Positions 45,019-53,240 of a stretch of DNA of 64,000 bases are shown here, piece after piece. The position numbers and the translations under genes were made by a program. Within the stretch, counting starts at the first letter, position 1. Every line of letters starts with the position of its first letter. A model generated the notes under the pieces. It saw nothing but the letters and a program-made list of their open reading frames with translations. It was not told the DNA's origin and did not search any database. The DNA comes from Paenibacillus nasutitermitis (GTDB lineage Bacteria > Bacillota > Bacilli > Paenibacillales > Paenibacillaceae), in contig NZ_BMHP01000002.1 in NCBI RefSeq assembly GCF_014641075.1, positions 310,001-374,000 of the forward strand, given 5' to 3'.

Positions 45019-45306
45019 TCAGACTTTGTTGTTCATGGCTTCATACAGCTGTGCCAAATTGCGCTCAAGCTTGCTGATGATTTCTTTGCCAATTACTTCG
45101 GCAACAAGACCGGCACGAATGGCAAAATCGATTTCTCTGGAGAAGCCATATATTTGCGTGTCCAATACCTCTTCATAAAGGGGACATTTTCTTGTGGCCA
45201 AGTTTTCCATTTGTACTTCAATCAGCTTCTCGATTTTATAAGCATCTTCCTGAAGGAGATTGATCGCTTTTTGATGTAAATGAATGAGAACATCGGATGA
45301 AGACAT
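45019..45306 (-). CDS. ylaN: YlaN family protein (UPF0358)
   Basis: A 95-residue protein with LHQKAINLLQEDAYKIEKLI, VQMENLATRKCPLYEEVLDT, then SREIDFAIRAGLV, the YlaN pattern. YlaN proteins have been linked to Fe(II) binding and to relief of Fur repression, and are essential under iron limitation in some Bacilli. ATG at 45306 with AGGGGGAG 7-14 bases upstream. Its own terminator follows. Confidence 0.92.
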   Translation of the reverse strand: MSSSDVLIHLHQKAINLLQEDAYKIEKLIEVQMENLATRKCPLYEEVLDTQIYGFSREIDFAIRAGLVAEVIGKEIISKLERNLAQLYEAMNNKV

Positions 45307-45388
45307 CGTACTCCCCCTTGTGCGTGGTGCTCGCCCTTGTTTATCTTTATATTAGACGATAACGAGCCATAGTACAAGGTCAAAACGC

Positions 45389-45423
45389 AAAGCGCCCCGC
45401 CAATTATTTGGCGAAGCGCTTTC
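45389..45423. terminator. hairpin between the HPr-like gene and ylaN
   Basis: AAAGCGC..GCCAA / TTGGC..GCGCTTT with a TTAT loop, 17-50 bases after the HPr-like stop. T-rich on both sides but interrupted, so moderate strength. Confidence 0.7.
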
Positions 45424-45439
45424 TTTATTATTTAGCAGC

Positions 45440-45682
45440 CTATTCGGACAGAATCTTAATGTCCAGATTATGTTTGGTAAACACTTCTGCCATTGCTGCT
45501 TTGGCATCTTCAGCGTCCGGACCGTGAACATGCAGTTCATAGGAATGTCCACCGACCAACGTAGTGAAGAGACCGAGAATGCTTTTAACGTCGATATATT
45601 TATTTTCGGCTTGAAGTACGATGGACGACCGGAATTTATTTGCCGTCTGCGAGATGTCAACGATTGCTGCATTGTTGGACAT
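45440..45682 (-). CDS. HPr-like protein lacking the phospho-histidine loop
   Basis: An 80-residue protein aligned by eye with HPr/Crh from helix 1 onward: ISQTANKF, then the Ser-46 region DVKSILGLFTTL (Ser kept) and the closing EDAKAAMAEVF. The first strand and the GIHARPA-type loop with His-15 of HPr are absent: only 9 residues precede helix 1. So it cannot be a PTS phosphocarrier in the normal way. It may be a regulatory, Crh-like protein. The ATG at 45682 has GGAGGG 7-12 bases upstream, which supports this short form; the longer frame to 45763 has no RBS. Confidence 0.85.
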   Translation of the reverse strand: MSNNAAIVDISQTANKFRSSIVLQAENKYIDVKSILGLFTTLVGGHSYELHVHGPDAEDAKAAMAEVFTKHNLDIKILSE

Positions 45683-45770
45683 GTGAATCCCTCCATTTTT
45701 AGTTACATTTGCTATAAATGCTGTTGCTGCATTCATCATAACCCGATTTTGCATCGCAGACAAGGGGCTT

Positions 45771-46886
45771 TTATTTCAATTTTTCGGGATTCAGCGGTTC
45801 CAGCTCGGGGACCACGAACCTTCCATCCTTGCGAATCAGACGGTCATCAAAATATATTTCCCCGCCCCCGTACTCTGGTCGCTGGATAAGCACAAGGTCC
45901 CAGTGAACGGCAGAACGGTTGCCGTTATCGGTTTCTTCATAAGCTTGCCCAGGTGTAAAATGAAGGCTGCCTGCAATTTTTTCGTCGAAGAGCGTATCTT
46001 TCATAGGGACTAGAATATAAGGGTTAAAGCCAAGGCTAAACTCTCCGATATATCTGGCCCCTTCATCAGTATCCAGAATCTCATTCAGCTTTGCGGTATC
46101 ATTGCTGGTTGCTTTTACGATTTTGCCTTTGTCAAACGTGAAGGAAATATTCTCGAAAGTGATACCGGAATATACTGACGGCGTGTTGTAGGTAATCGTG
46201 CCTTGAACGGAGTCGCGCACTGGGGCGGAGAATACTTCCCCGTCGGGTATATTGCGCAGACCTGCGCATTTTTTAGCCCCGATCCCCTTCATGGAGAAAG
46301 ACAAATCGGTTCCCGGCGCTACCAGCCGGACCTGACCGGTCTCGGCCATCAGCTTCTCAAGCGGGTCCATCGCCTTGTCCATCTTGGCGTAATCCAGATT
46401 GCATACGTCAAAATAAAAATCCTCAAAAGCTTCCGTGGACATATTCGCAAGCTGGGCCATAGAAGCATTCGGATAACGCAGCACCACCCATTTGGTATGC
46501 TTCACCCGTCTTTCCAGATGGATCGGATGGCGGTACAGCCGATCATACAGCAGCATGTTTTCACTTGGAACATCAGCAAGCTCATTCACATTCTCACCGG
46601 AACGGATGCCGATATAGCCATCCATCGCCTCCATCCGCTTTAAATCGAATGAGGCCCACAGCTCCATTTGTTCCTTGGTTGCGTTTTGGAGCAGAGTGCG
46701 CAGAATAGAGCGGTCGCTGGTCTCGACAAAAGGGCGTCCGCCTCTTTTTGCCACTTCTTCAATTAAGCATTTGGCAAGCTCACGCTCCGTACCGATCATA
46801 TCGATCAAAACGTTGTCGCCTGGCTGGACGTTGATGGAATATCCGGCCAGATTGGCAGCCAGAATCTGCAGTCGCGGGTCGCGCAT
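45771..46886 (-). CDS. M29 family aminopeptidase (AmpS type)
   Basis: A 371-residue metal-dependent aminopeptidase. It starts MRDPRLQILAANLAGYS; the N-terminal domain reaches about 200, and the metal-binding C-terminal domain has DGEVFSAPV (Glu), GITFENISFTF, IGEFSLGFNP (Glu), LHFTPGQAYE (His), and AVHWDLV (His and Asp). This is the thermophilic aminopeptidase T/AmpS pattern. ATG at 46886 with AGGAGGT 9-15 bases upstream. A single gene, 88 bp upstream of the HPr-like one on the same strand. Confidence 0.92.
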   Translation of the reverse strand: MRDPRLQILAANLAGYSINVQPGDNVLIDMIGTERELAKCLIEEVAKRGGRPFVETSDRSILRTLLQNATKEQMELWASFDLKRMEAMDGYIGIRSGENVNELADVPSENMLLYDRLYRHPIHLERRVKHTKWVVLRYPNASMAQLANMSTEAFEDFYFDVCNLDYAKMDKAMDPLEKLMAETGQVRLVAPGTDLSFSMKGIGAKKCAGLRNIPDGEVFSAPVRDSVQGTITYNTPSVYSGITFENISFTFDKGKIVKATSNDTAKLNEILDTDEGARYIGEFSLGFNPYILVPMKDTLFDEKIAGSLHFTPGQAYEETDNGNRSAVHWDLVLIQRPEYGGGEIYFDDRLIRKDGRFVVPELEPLNPEKLK

Positions 46887-46960
46887 GGGGTGAACCTCCT
46901 TTTTCGTTTCCTATCATCCTACCATTATTTCAACCAGGCTGCACGCAGCATTCATCGGTC

Positions 46961-47695
46961 CTATTTACGTCTTTGAGCCAGGGATGGGAAGGATACATCC
47001 GAGCTTCTTGTTTCCTGCCGCTGCTGACCCTGCGTTTTATAACGCAGCACAGTGTGCTCCTGCAGCCTTAATGGCAGCATTTTTGATCGATCCAACTGGA
47101 GCTTATAGGTGGAACTGACATGGAGCGTTGCCAGCATTTCCTCAAGCAGCCGTCCGGACCGGGCAAGCTCGGCATCCCATTCTTTTTTAAATTGAGCAGA
47201 CGCCTGGGATTCATCCTGCTGCTGCAGCGGGCTCACTTCTGTCCCCGGAATGCTGCTTTGAAGCTGCTTGAACTGGCTGCGCAATCTGCCCGCCCACAGC
47301 CGGGCAGCGGCTTTCTCGTCCGTCTTTATTTGCAATACAGCTGTTGCCTTATCCGATTCCGCCGCAATCAGCTCTGTTGAAGCAGCGGACTGCTCAATCT
47401 CCTTCAGCAGCTCCAGGGGATGAATCAGATCTGCCGCAGAATCACTATCACTGGATTTGACCTCCAGCTGTTCATGATTCCTTACCTCGCCCTGAAACGA
47501 AATGGGCTTTATTACCGTGCCATCCCCGATGGCAATTTTCGTGGTTCCCTTAAACGTATAATGATCGACACCGGATAGGCCGGACACCGTCAATCCGAGC
47601 AGTTCATCAGGCGTGCGGTTCATTGAACCGGAGGCGCAGCCCGCTATTCCGAGCAGGCTGATTATCATAACGGTCAGAACAACGTTTAATCTCAT
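46961..47695 (-). CDS. predicted lipoprotein, function unknown
   Basis: A 244-residue protein with a signal peptide (hydrophobic about 4-16) ending in the lipobox LGIAGC (Cys at about 20), so probably anchored to the outer leaflet of the membrane. The mature part is rich in Gln, Ser and Lys, with a likely coiled stretch (about 150-200). I do not recognise a family. The ATG at 47695 has GGAG 7-12 bases upstream. The gene stands alone, 75 bp behind the aminopeptidase. Confidence 0.75.
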   Translation of the reverse strand: MRLNVVLTVMIISLLGIAGCASGSMNRTPDELLGLTVSGLSGVDHYTFKGTTKIAIGDGTVIKPISFQGEVRNHEQLEVKSSDSDSAADLIHPLELLKEIEQSAASTELIAAESDKATAVLQIKTDEKAAARLWAGRLRSQFKQLQSSIPGTEVSPLQQQDESQASAQFKKEWDAELARSGRLLEEMLATLHVSSTYKLQLDRSKMLPLRLQEHTVLRYKTQGQQRQETRSSDVSFPSLAQRRK

Positions 47696-47785
47696 GCGGA
47701 GCTCTCCTTACGAACGAATTTTACTTCACCTTCATGAAGTATCCTCTGTTGCCAGCGCCCACTTTATGCGGCATTCTGCTGATCG

Positions 47786-47828
47786 CAAAAAAAAAGAGAG
47801 CTTCCGGCGATTCCCGCCCTGCTCTCTT
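47786..47828 (-). terminator. terminator of the GGDEF gene
   Basis: AAGAGAGC / GCTCTCTT stem with a GC-rich loop; the minus-strand side ends TTTTTTTTTG. It lies 16-58 bases after the GGDEF stop. Confidence 0.85.
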
Positions 47829-47843
47829 CTTCTCTTGCTTCAA

Positions 47844-49784
47844 TTAAGCACCGATAAAGATTCGATTGCGCCCATTATTCTTGGCCTCATACAGCGCCAT
47901 ATCCGCCCGGTAAAACAACGATTCCACACTGATCTTCTCATCCTCGAAAGTCCATTCGGACAGCCCGCAGGATACCGTGACAGACGGCTCTGTCATCATC
48001 TCCACACGGCTGCGGATTCTTTCCGCAATCTGATGAGCCTGCTCGGAACGGATTTGAGGTAGATAGACAGCCAGTTCCTCACCGCCCCATCGCGCAGCTA
48101 TATCGCTGTCCCGGATGCACGAACGGATCACTTCACTGACACGGATCAGAATCCGATCCCCGATTTGATGTCCAAACGTATCGTTCACTTTTTTGAAATG
48201 ATCGATATCCACCAGAACCAGCGATCCGCATTTGTCTTTGCGCTGCCTGGCCTGAATCCGCTCATTTAAATAATGCCTGGCATGAAGCCCTGTCAAATTA
48301 TCCGTGATGACCATCCGCCGAACCTCCGCATGAAGCGAAGCGTTGGTTACGGCCAGACCGATATGGGTGGATAGTACCTGCAGCAACTTATAATTGTCAT
48401 ATGAAAAATAGTTCGGATTCTTATGCGTGACCATGATGACGCCAACCACATCCGTATTCGCCATGATTGGAGCCGCGATAAGCGAACGGGAATGGGTTTC
48501 ATCCATCAACTTGGATGAGACGACCGGCGTGCATTGATAATCGGAAATGATAAGCGGCTCCTTCGTATCAAATACCATACCGCAAAATCCGTAAGCGGTT
48601 GAATATATTTCATTGGCTGCCAAAGGCCAATTGCTCGCCATCACCTGGAAATGGTTCGTTTCCTTGTTAAGTTGAAGCAAACTGCAGTAATCCGCTTTGA
48701 ATATATGCAGCAGCTCGCTCATTGCAAACTGAAAAATCTCATTCAACCGAAGCGACTTGTTTAGTCTCTTGGTCAGCTCATTAATGAGCTGAAGCTCGCC
48801 AATCAGCAAATTGGACTGCTCAAACAGCTTGGCATTTTCAAAAGCAGAGCCCGCAGTATCGCAGAGCATCACGAGCGCACCAATGTCGGAGTCCTCCATA
48901 AGTTCCTTCCTCATGCTGATGCTGAGCACGCCGTATACCGCCTGCTTGCCGCTCATCGGGATCGCCAGCTTCAACTGATCATCGTCCTCGTATTCAACGA
49001 CCTGTCTGCCTTCAAGGAAAGCCTGGGCGTAAAGGTCAGCTGCGGAATGCCGCAGCAAAAGAGGTTTTACCCTGCGGTCGCCATTAACATGATCCTGAGA
49101 TAAATAAAGATCGACCTCCGCATGCGGGTACAAGTTCTCCACATCGATCAGCAGGACATTCAGTACCGAAGTGACATCATTCTGATCATGAAGGCGCTTA
49201 GCAGTCTGAAACAGCGTGTCCCTGCGGACGGCATCCTTCTCGCTGGATTGCTGCTGGATCAGCAGATTCCTCACAAATACCCGCTCAAGATGGCAAAAGA
49301 ACAATACCCTCATATGCATCGCAGCCGCTTCGAGAAGAGCAGCATGTCCCTCAATGTGAGACAACCTCTGGGCAATCAGTGCGGCAAAGCAGCTGTTGTC
49401 TTTTTTCTTCCTTAAAGGAACAGCCAGCTTGTCCCCCCTGATGAGGGTCTTTCCTTCTATGCAAGCCTCTTGAGCCAACCCGCAATAATCCTTATAAGCC
49501 GTTTGGGATTCCGGAGCCTCCGGGTCCGAGACGGCAATGAGATGCCCATGAATGTCGCTTATTATTAATCGTCCTTCCGCCAGTGGCGATTGGGCCGAGG
49601 CGATCAGCCATTCCTGAAAGCTCTCCCTTAGCAAACCAGGCAGAAGAGTTTCATCTTCTTCACAAATATCCTCATTCGCAAACCAGAGGGAAGGCTGCTG
49701 CAAGGCTTGTTCGTCCCCGGACAAGGTTTCGTCTAATGTCGGTTGGTCTGTACGAACAAATATCTTTCTCAAGCAGCATCGCCT
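47844..49784 (-). CDS. GAF-GGDEF diguanylate cyclase
   Basis: Probably makes cyclic di-GMP. The C-terminal GGDEF domain (about 480-645) has the active site RWGGEEL and an RDSD inhibitory (I-site) motif five residues before it, so the enzyme is likely active and feedback-controlled. Upstream are one clear GAF domain (about 330-475, VLSTHIGLAVTNASL at its end), a second GAF-like region (about 190-320) and an N-terminal part of about 180 residues I cannot name. No membrane span, so a cytosolic sensor. The start is uncertain: ATG 49784 has a weak RBS and TTG 49769 (GAGG at 9 bases) is a good alternative. Confidence 0.9.
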   Translation of the reverse strand, partial: RRCCLRKIFVRTDQPTLDETLSGDEQALQQPSLWFANEDICEEDETLLPGLLRESFQEWLIASAQSPLAEGRLIISDIHGHLIAVSDPEAPESQTAYKDYCGLAQEACIEGKTLIRGDKLAVPLRKKKDNSCFAALIAQRLSHIEGHAALLEAAAMHMRVLFFCHLERVFVRNLLIQQQSSEKDAVRRDTLFQTAKRLHDQNDVTSVLNVLLIDVENLYPHAEVDLYLSQDHVNGDRRVKPLLLRHSAADLYAQAFLEGRQVVEYEDDDQLKLAIPMSGKQAVYGVLSISMRKELMEDSDIGALVMLCDTAGSAFENAKLFEQSNLLIGELQLINELTKRLNKSLRLNEIFQFAMSELLHIFKADYCSLLQLNKETNHFQVMASNWPLAANEIYSTAYGFCGMVFDTKEPLIISDYQCTPVVSSKLMDETHSRSLIAAPIMANTDVVGVIMVTHKNPNYFSYDNYKLLQVLSTHIGLAVTNASLHAEVRRMVITDNLTGLHARHYLNERIQARQRKDKCGSLVLVDIDHFKKVNDTFGHQIGDRILIRVSEVIRSCIRDSDIAARWGGEELAVYLPQIRSEQAHQIAERIRSRVEMMTEPSVTVSCGLSEWTFEDEKISVESLFYRADMALYEAKNNGRNRIFIGA

Positions 49785-49935
49785 CATCTCTTTTAGCAAG
49801 GATAAACAACATGACAGATATGATCTATCATACTTCAATATCTTAAATTATGCACTACTTTAGACACAAAGATCTAGGTCTTTGGATTCACTTCCATTAT
49901 TAATGTGATAGATTTGAATAATTCCTTGATTTCAC
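49785..49935. other. intergenic region between the GGDEF gene and the rpsD promoter
   Basis: AT-rich spacer that serves as upstream region for both divergent genes. No gene or clear palindrome is seen. Confidence 0.4.
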
Positions 49936-49963
49936 TTGACTTTATACCCTACACTTATATAAT
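49936..49963 (+). promoter_or_regulatory. SigA promoter of rpsD
   Basis: TTGACT (49936-49941), a 16-base spacer, and TATAAT (49958-49963). One of the best promoter matches in the window, about 170 bases before the rpsD start. Confidence 0.8.
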
Positions 49964-49969
49964 ATTTAT

Positions 49970-50139
49970 AGTTGAATATATGGGAACGGTTTTGTGTCAC
50001 CCTCATTGAGGCTGTCTCTGGCAGGACTGCGGCTGAACATGCCTGTCAGGAACTTGATCGATTGTCGTTTAAGCGCAGACAGTACTCGGCGAAACACCCA
50101 TTTTCAAACATCCCATTTGAAGAAGGAGTTTTACGACAC
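49970..50139 (+). promoter_or_regulatory. rpsD leader, possible S4-binding autoregulatory RNA
   Basis: About 170 bases of untranslated leader between promoter and start codon. In Bacillus, S4 represses its own gene by binding the leader. The complementary runs here (for example GCCTGTC / GACAG and GGCTGTCT) suggest a folded RNA. I cannot fold it by hand into a known S4 leader model, so this is inference from the family and the leader length. Confidence 0.45.
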
Positions 50140-50739
50140 ATGTCAAGATATACTGGCCCTAAATTTAAATTGAGCCGCCGCCTCGGCATTTCCTTAAGCG
50201 GTACTGGTAAAGAACTGAAACGCGCATTTCCACCGGGACAACATGGTCCTGGACAACGCAAAAAAATGAGCGGTTACGGTATCCAACTGCAAGAAAAACA
50301 AAAACTGCGCCATATGTACGGCATGAACGAAAAGCAGTTCCGCAACCTGTTTGACAAAGCTTCCAAAATGAAAGGTATTGCCGGGGAAAACTTCATGGCC
50401 CTCCTTGAGAGCCGCTTGGACAACCTCGTGTACCGCCTTGGATTCGCCAATTCCCGTTCCGGTGCGCGCCAGCTTGTATCGCATGGCCACATCACGGTAA
50501 ACGGCAAAAAAGTCGATATTGCTTCCTACACGGTTTCCCTCGGTGAAGTAATTGGACTTCGCGAGCGCAGCCGCGGAATCAAATCGGTCAAAGAAGCTTT
50601 GGAAGGCCGCAACTACCTTCCAAATTACCTGGAATTCAACGATACAGCTGTCGAAGGCAAATACCTTCGTCTTCCTGAACGCGCTGAGCTTCCACAAGAA
50701 ATCGATGAGAAACAAATCGTCGAGTTCTACAGCCGTTAA
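50140..50739 (+). CDS. rpsD: 30S ribosomal protein S4
   Basis: A 199-residue primary 16S rRNA-binding protein beginning [16 protein letters not shown]. It has the S4 RNA-binding domain (about 90-155: [34 protein letters not shown]) and ends in QIVEFYSR. The ATG at 50140 has GAAGGAG 12-18 bases upstream. An upstream in-frame ATG at 49972 lies in the leader and adds 56 residues with no similarity to S4. Followed by a strong bidirectional terminator. Confidence 0.97.
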   Translation: MSRYTGPKFKLSRRLGISLSGTGKELKRAFPPGQHGPGQRKKMSGYGIQLQEKQKLRHMYGMNEKQFRNLFDKASKMKGIAGENFMALLESRLDNLVYRLGFANSRSGARQLVSHGHITVNGKKVDIASYTVSLGEVIGLRERSRGIKSVKEALEGRNYLPNYLEFNDTAVEGKYLRLPERAELPQEIDEKQIVEFYSR

Positions 50740-50751
50740 TCACGATTTCCC

Positions 50752-50783
50752 AAAAGAGCAGTCCACCATGGACTGCTCTTTTT
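50752..50783. terminator. bidirectional terminator between rpsD and floT
   Basis: A perfect stem AAGAGCAGTCCA / TGGACTGCTCTT with a CCA loop and T-runs on both sides. It serves the convergent rpsD and flotillin genes. Confidence 0.92.
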
Positions 50784-50806
50784 CTTAATATATAGGGCTG
50801 ATAAAA

Positions 50807-52354
50807 CTAGGCTTCCTCATGCTTGTCTTCCGGTGCCAAGACCGGTTTCGCTTCTTCAGACGGTTTAACGGGCTTCCGAAGGGCGCTGCCGGACGGCATG
50901 CTTCCTTTGTTTGTTAGCCCTTTGACCATGGCATTCAGATCGATCCCAGACACATTTTTCAGCATTTCCGGAGCGGTTGCCATTAAGGAGGTCACATAAT
51001 TGCTTAAACGCGCGGCACCTTCTCCATGACCGGTATCCACAATGCTCAGTTTGTCGATATTGCTGAGCGGTTCCGATACTTTGCCCGCAAGCTCGGGCAG
51101 CATCTTCACGATAATGTCCAGGATGGCCGCTTCGCCGAATTTTTCAAATGCTTCAGCCAGCTTCTCCTTGGCCTCCGCTTCCGCCAGACCGCGCAGCCGG
51201 ATAACCTCGGCTTCAGCCGTCCCTTTGGCCCGTTCAGCATCTGCGACGGCAAGACCTTCAAGACGCTTCTGTTCGGCATTCGCTTTCGCTTCGGCCTCAA
51301 TCCGATACTGCAGCGCATCCGCTTCTCGGTAACGCTTCGCTTTGTCCGCCTCGGCTGCCTGCTCGACCGAATACCGGTCGGCATCCGCTTTTTTCTTAAC
51401 TTCCGCATCATACTGCTTCTCGCGCCGCAATATCTCTTTGCCCTCGAGATCGATTTCACGTTCCTTGCGGACAATTTCAACTCTCATTTGTTCTTCCACC
51501 ACGCTCTGCTTGGAGCGGGCTTCCTGAATGGAATATGCCTGATCGGCTTCGGCCTTGGCCATGTCCTGCTCCTTCTTGAAAGCCGCGACTTTAAGCTCTT
51601 TCTCTTTGCCCGCTTCGGCAATATTCGTATCGCGCAGCAGCTCCGCTTTTTGCCCTTCCTCTTCGGCGCGGGCCTTCTGAATCCGGGAATCTCGGATAGC
51701 TTCCGCCTCGGCAATATCGGCATCCCGCTTCACGATGGCGATCCTCGGCTTACCCAGCGCATCCAGATAACCGTGTTTGTCGCGCAAATCCTTGATCGTG
51801 AACGAGACGATCTGCAACCCCATTTTTTTCAAATCGCGTGCCGCGACGCTTTGAACCTCCTGTGCGAATTTATCGCGGTTGCGGTATACCTCTTCAACGG
51901 TCATGGATCCGAGAATGGCCCGCAGATGCCCTTCGAGCACCTCCTGTGCTTCCCCTTTCAGCGCATCGGTCGGCTTGCCCATGAACTGTTCCGCCGCTGT
52001 CACAATATCCTCAACCGCTCCCCCGATCTTGATAATAGCCACTCCGTCCGCCATAACCGGAACCCCTTGCTCCGTATACACCTCCGGTGTGGATACATCC
52101 AGCTTATGGGAGAGCAGGGAAAGGAACTCCGCCCGCTGGAATACCGGGAGGATAAAGGCGCCGCCGCCGCGAATGACTTTGATTCGTCTCCCCGATTCAT
52201 CTATATCGACGTTTTTTCTACCCAGGTAGGAACCTGTCACAATCATGGATTCATCCGGTCCCACCGTTTTGTATCTGGCCCAGAAAGCGATGCCAAGAAC
52301 AATCAGAACGGCGACCACCACACCGGGAATGATGAAATAATCTGGTACTGTCAT
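50807..52354 (-). CDS. floT: flotillin FloT (YuaG), SPFH domain
   Basis: A 515-residue scaffold of functional membrane microdomains. An N-terminal membrane segment (about 5-25, IIPGVVVAVLIVLGIAFW) leads into the SPFH/Band 7 domain (about 30-220), followed by a long Ala/Glu/Lys-rich coiled coil (about 225-400, repeated EAE and AEAEA) and a helical C-terminus. It overlaps no gene; NfeD-type gene yuaF lies 64 bases upstream on the same strand, as in the B. subtilis yuaF-yuaG-yuaI operon. AGGAGC lies 10-15 bases before the ATG. Confidence 0.95.
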   Translation of the reverse strand: MTVPDYFIIPGVVVAVLIVLGIAFWARYKTVGPDESMIVTGSYLGRKNVDIDESGRRIKVIRGGGAFILPVFQRAEFLSLLSHKLDVSTPEVYTEQGVPVMADGVAIIKIGGAVEDIVTAAEQFMGKPTDALKGEAQEVLEGHLRAILGSMTVEEVYRNRDKFAQEVQSVAARDLKKMGLQIVSFTIKDLRDKHGYLDALGKPRIAIVKRDADIAEAEAIRDSRIQKARAEEEGQKAELLRDTNIAEAGKEKELKVAAFKKEQDMAKAEADQAYSIQEARSKQSVVEEQMRVEIVRKEREIDLEGKEILRREKQYDAEVKKKADADRYSVEQAAEADKAKRYREADALQYRIEAEAKANAEQKRLEGLAVADAERAKGTAEAEVIRLRGLAEAEAKEKLAEAFEKFGEAAILDIIVKMLPELAGKVSEPLSNIDKLSIVDTGHGEGAARLSNYVTSLMATAPEMLKNVSGIDLNAMVKGLTNKGSMPSGSALRKPVKPSEEAKPVLAPEDKHEEA

Positions 52355-52418
52355 GAAGAAATTGCTCCTCTCTCTATGCGCGGTATTGGTTGTTCTTCAT
52401 TCGCTGCACACTCATATG

Positions 52419-52946
52419 CTATAAATCGAGCTTGGAGACATAAAGCGTGTTGTCTTTGACCTCCACGACCACAACCCTTGCGCCTGACGGAATCATTTCA
52501 CCGTCATGGCTTGCAGCGATTTGATTGGTGACTCCTGCGCCTTTGCGCAGCATAACCTCCCCATAACCAACTTCGGGAATCGGGACCATCACCTCGGCTA
52601 TGGAGCCCGCAAGGTCTTTAAGGGAAAAACCTGTCGAGTTCTCGCTGCGCTGCATCGGCTTAATATATAGAAAGAATACAACAAACGATGCCGCGATAGC
52701 CGCCGCTGCCGCCGCTGCGATATCCATTCCCGTACTCAGCGGACTGTAGCGGTGCAGCAGCAGGCCCGCCCCTCCAAAGACCGTTATCCCGCCAACAATG
52801 GACATAGGCTGAATAATGGGATGTCCCTCCGTGGACAGAAAGTCAAGCGCTCCGTCAAAAGCTACGCTAAGCCAATCGCCGAAAATCACCGTGACAACTG
52901 AGAATAGGGCACCGCCAATCAGACAGGACAAAAATAAGGTTTCCAC
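52419..52946 (-). CDS. yuaF: NfeD-like membrane protein (YuaF)
   Basis: A 175-residue membrane protein with three or four spans (about 5-25, 47-65, 72-95) and a C-terminal OB-fold of NfeD type (about 105-175: GSIAEVMVPI, VVVVEVKDNTLYV). In B. subtilis YuaF works with FloT in membrane microdomains and affects membrane fluidity; it is often controlled by SigW. I could not find a clean SigW promoter here. Start GTG at 52946 with GGGAGGG 6-12 bases upstream. Confidence 0.88.
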   Translation of the reverse strand: METLFLSCLIGGALFSVVTVIFGDWLSVAFDGALDFLSTEGHPIIQPMSIVGGITVFGGAGLLLHRYSPLSTGMDIAAAAAAAIAASFVVFFLYIKPMQRSENSTGFSLKDLAGSIAEVMVPIPEVGYGEVMLRKGAGVTNQIAASHDGEMIPSGARVVVVEVKDNTLYVSKLDL

Positions 52947-53202
52947 CTTGACCCTCCCTTCCTTGCCTTATCTTTTAATCTACAAAACATTCCCATAATT
53001 ATTACTTATATTACAACTGAAAGTTTCGATCTCGGCAAATTAGATTGCGGGTAGTACAAGAATTTCCGAATTCGCGTTTTACCTCGCTTCAGCAAAATGC
53101 CCCGGAAAAGCGAATTCATCTCTTTTCTGCTCCCTGACATAGGCCTTGGGCTCCTGAGTATGATCAGTCTTGTCGAATGGCTGCCCCCGAAGGGCACGCT
53201 TG

Positions 53203-53235
53203 ACAAAAAAACTTGCCCGGTATATACCGGACAAG
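53203..53235 (-). terminator. terminator of tyrS
   Basis: CTTGTCCGGTAT / ATACCGGGCAAG on the minus strand followed by TTTTTTTG, directly after the tyrS stop at 53241. Confidence 0.9.
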
Positions 53236-53240
53236 CCTTG

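Noticed and set aside
51026..52459. A 477-codon plus-strand ORF opposite floT
   Set aside because: It is antisense to the coiled-coil codons of flotillin, has no RBS and its protein is an implausible Phe/Leu-rich shadow.
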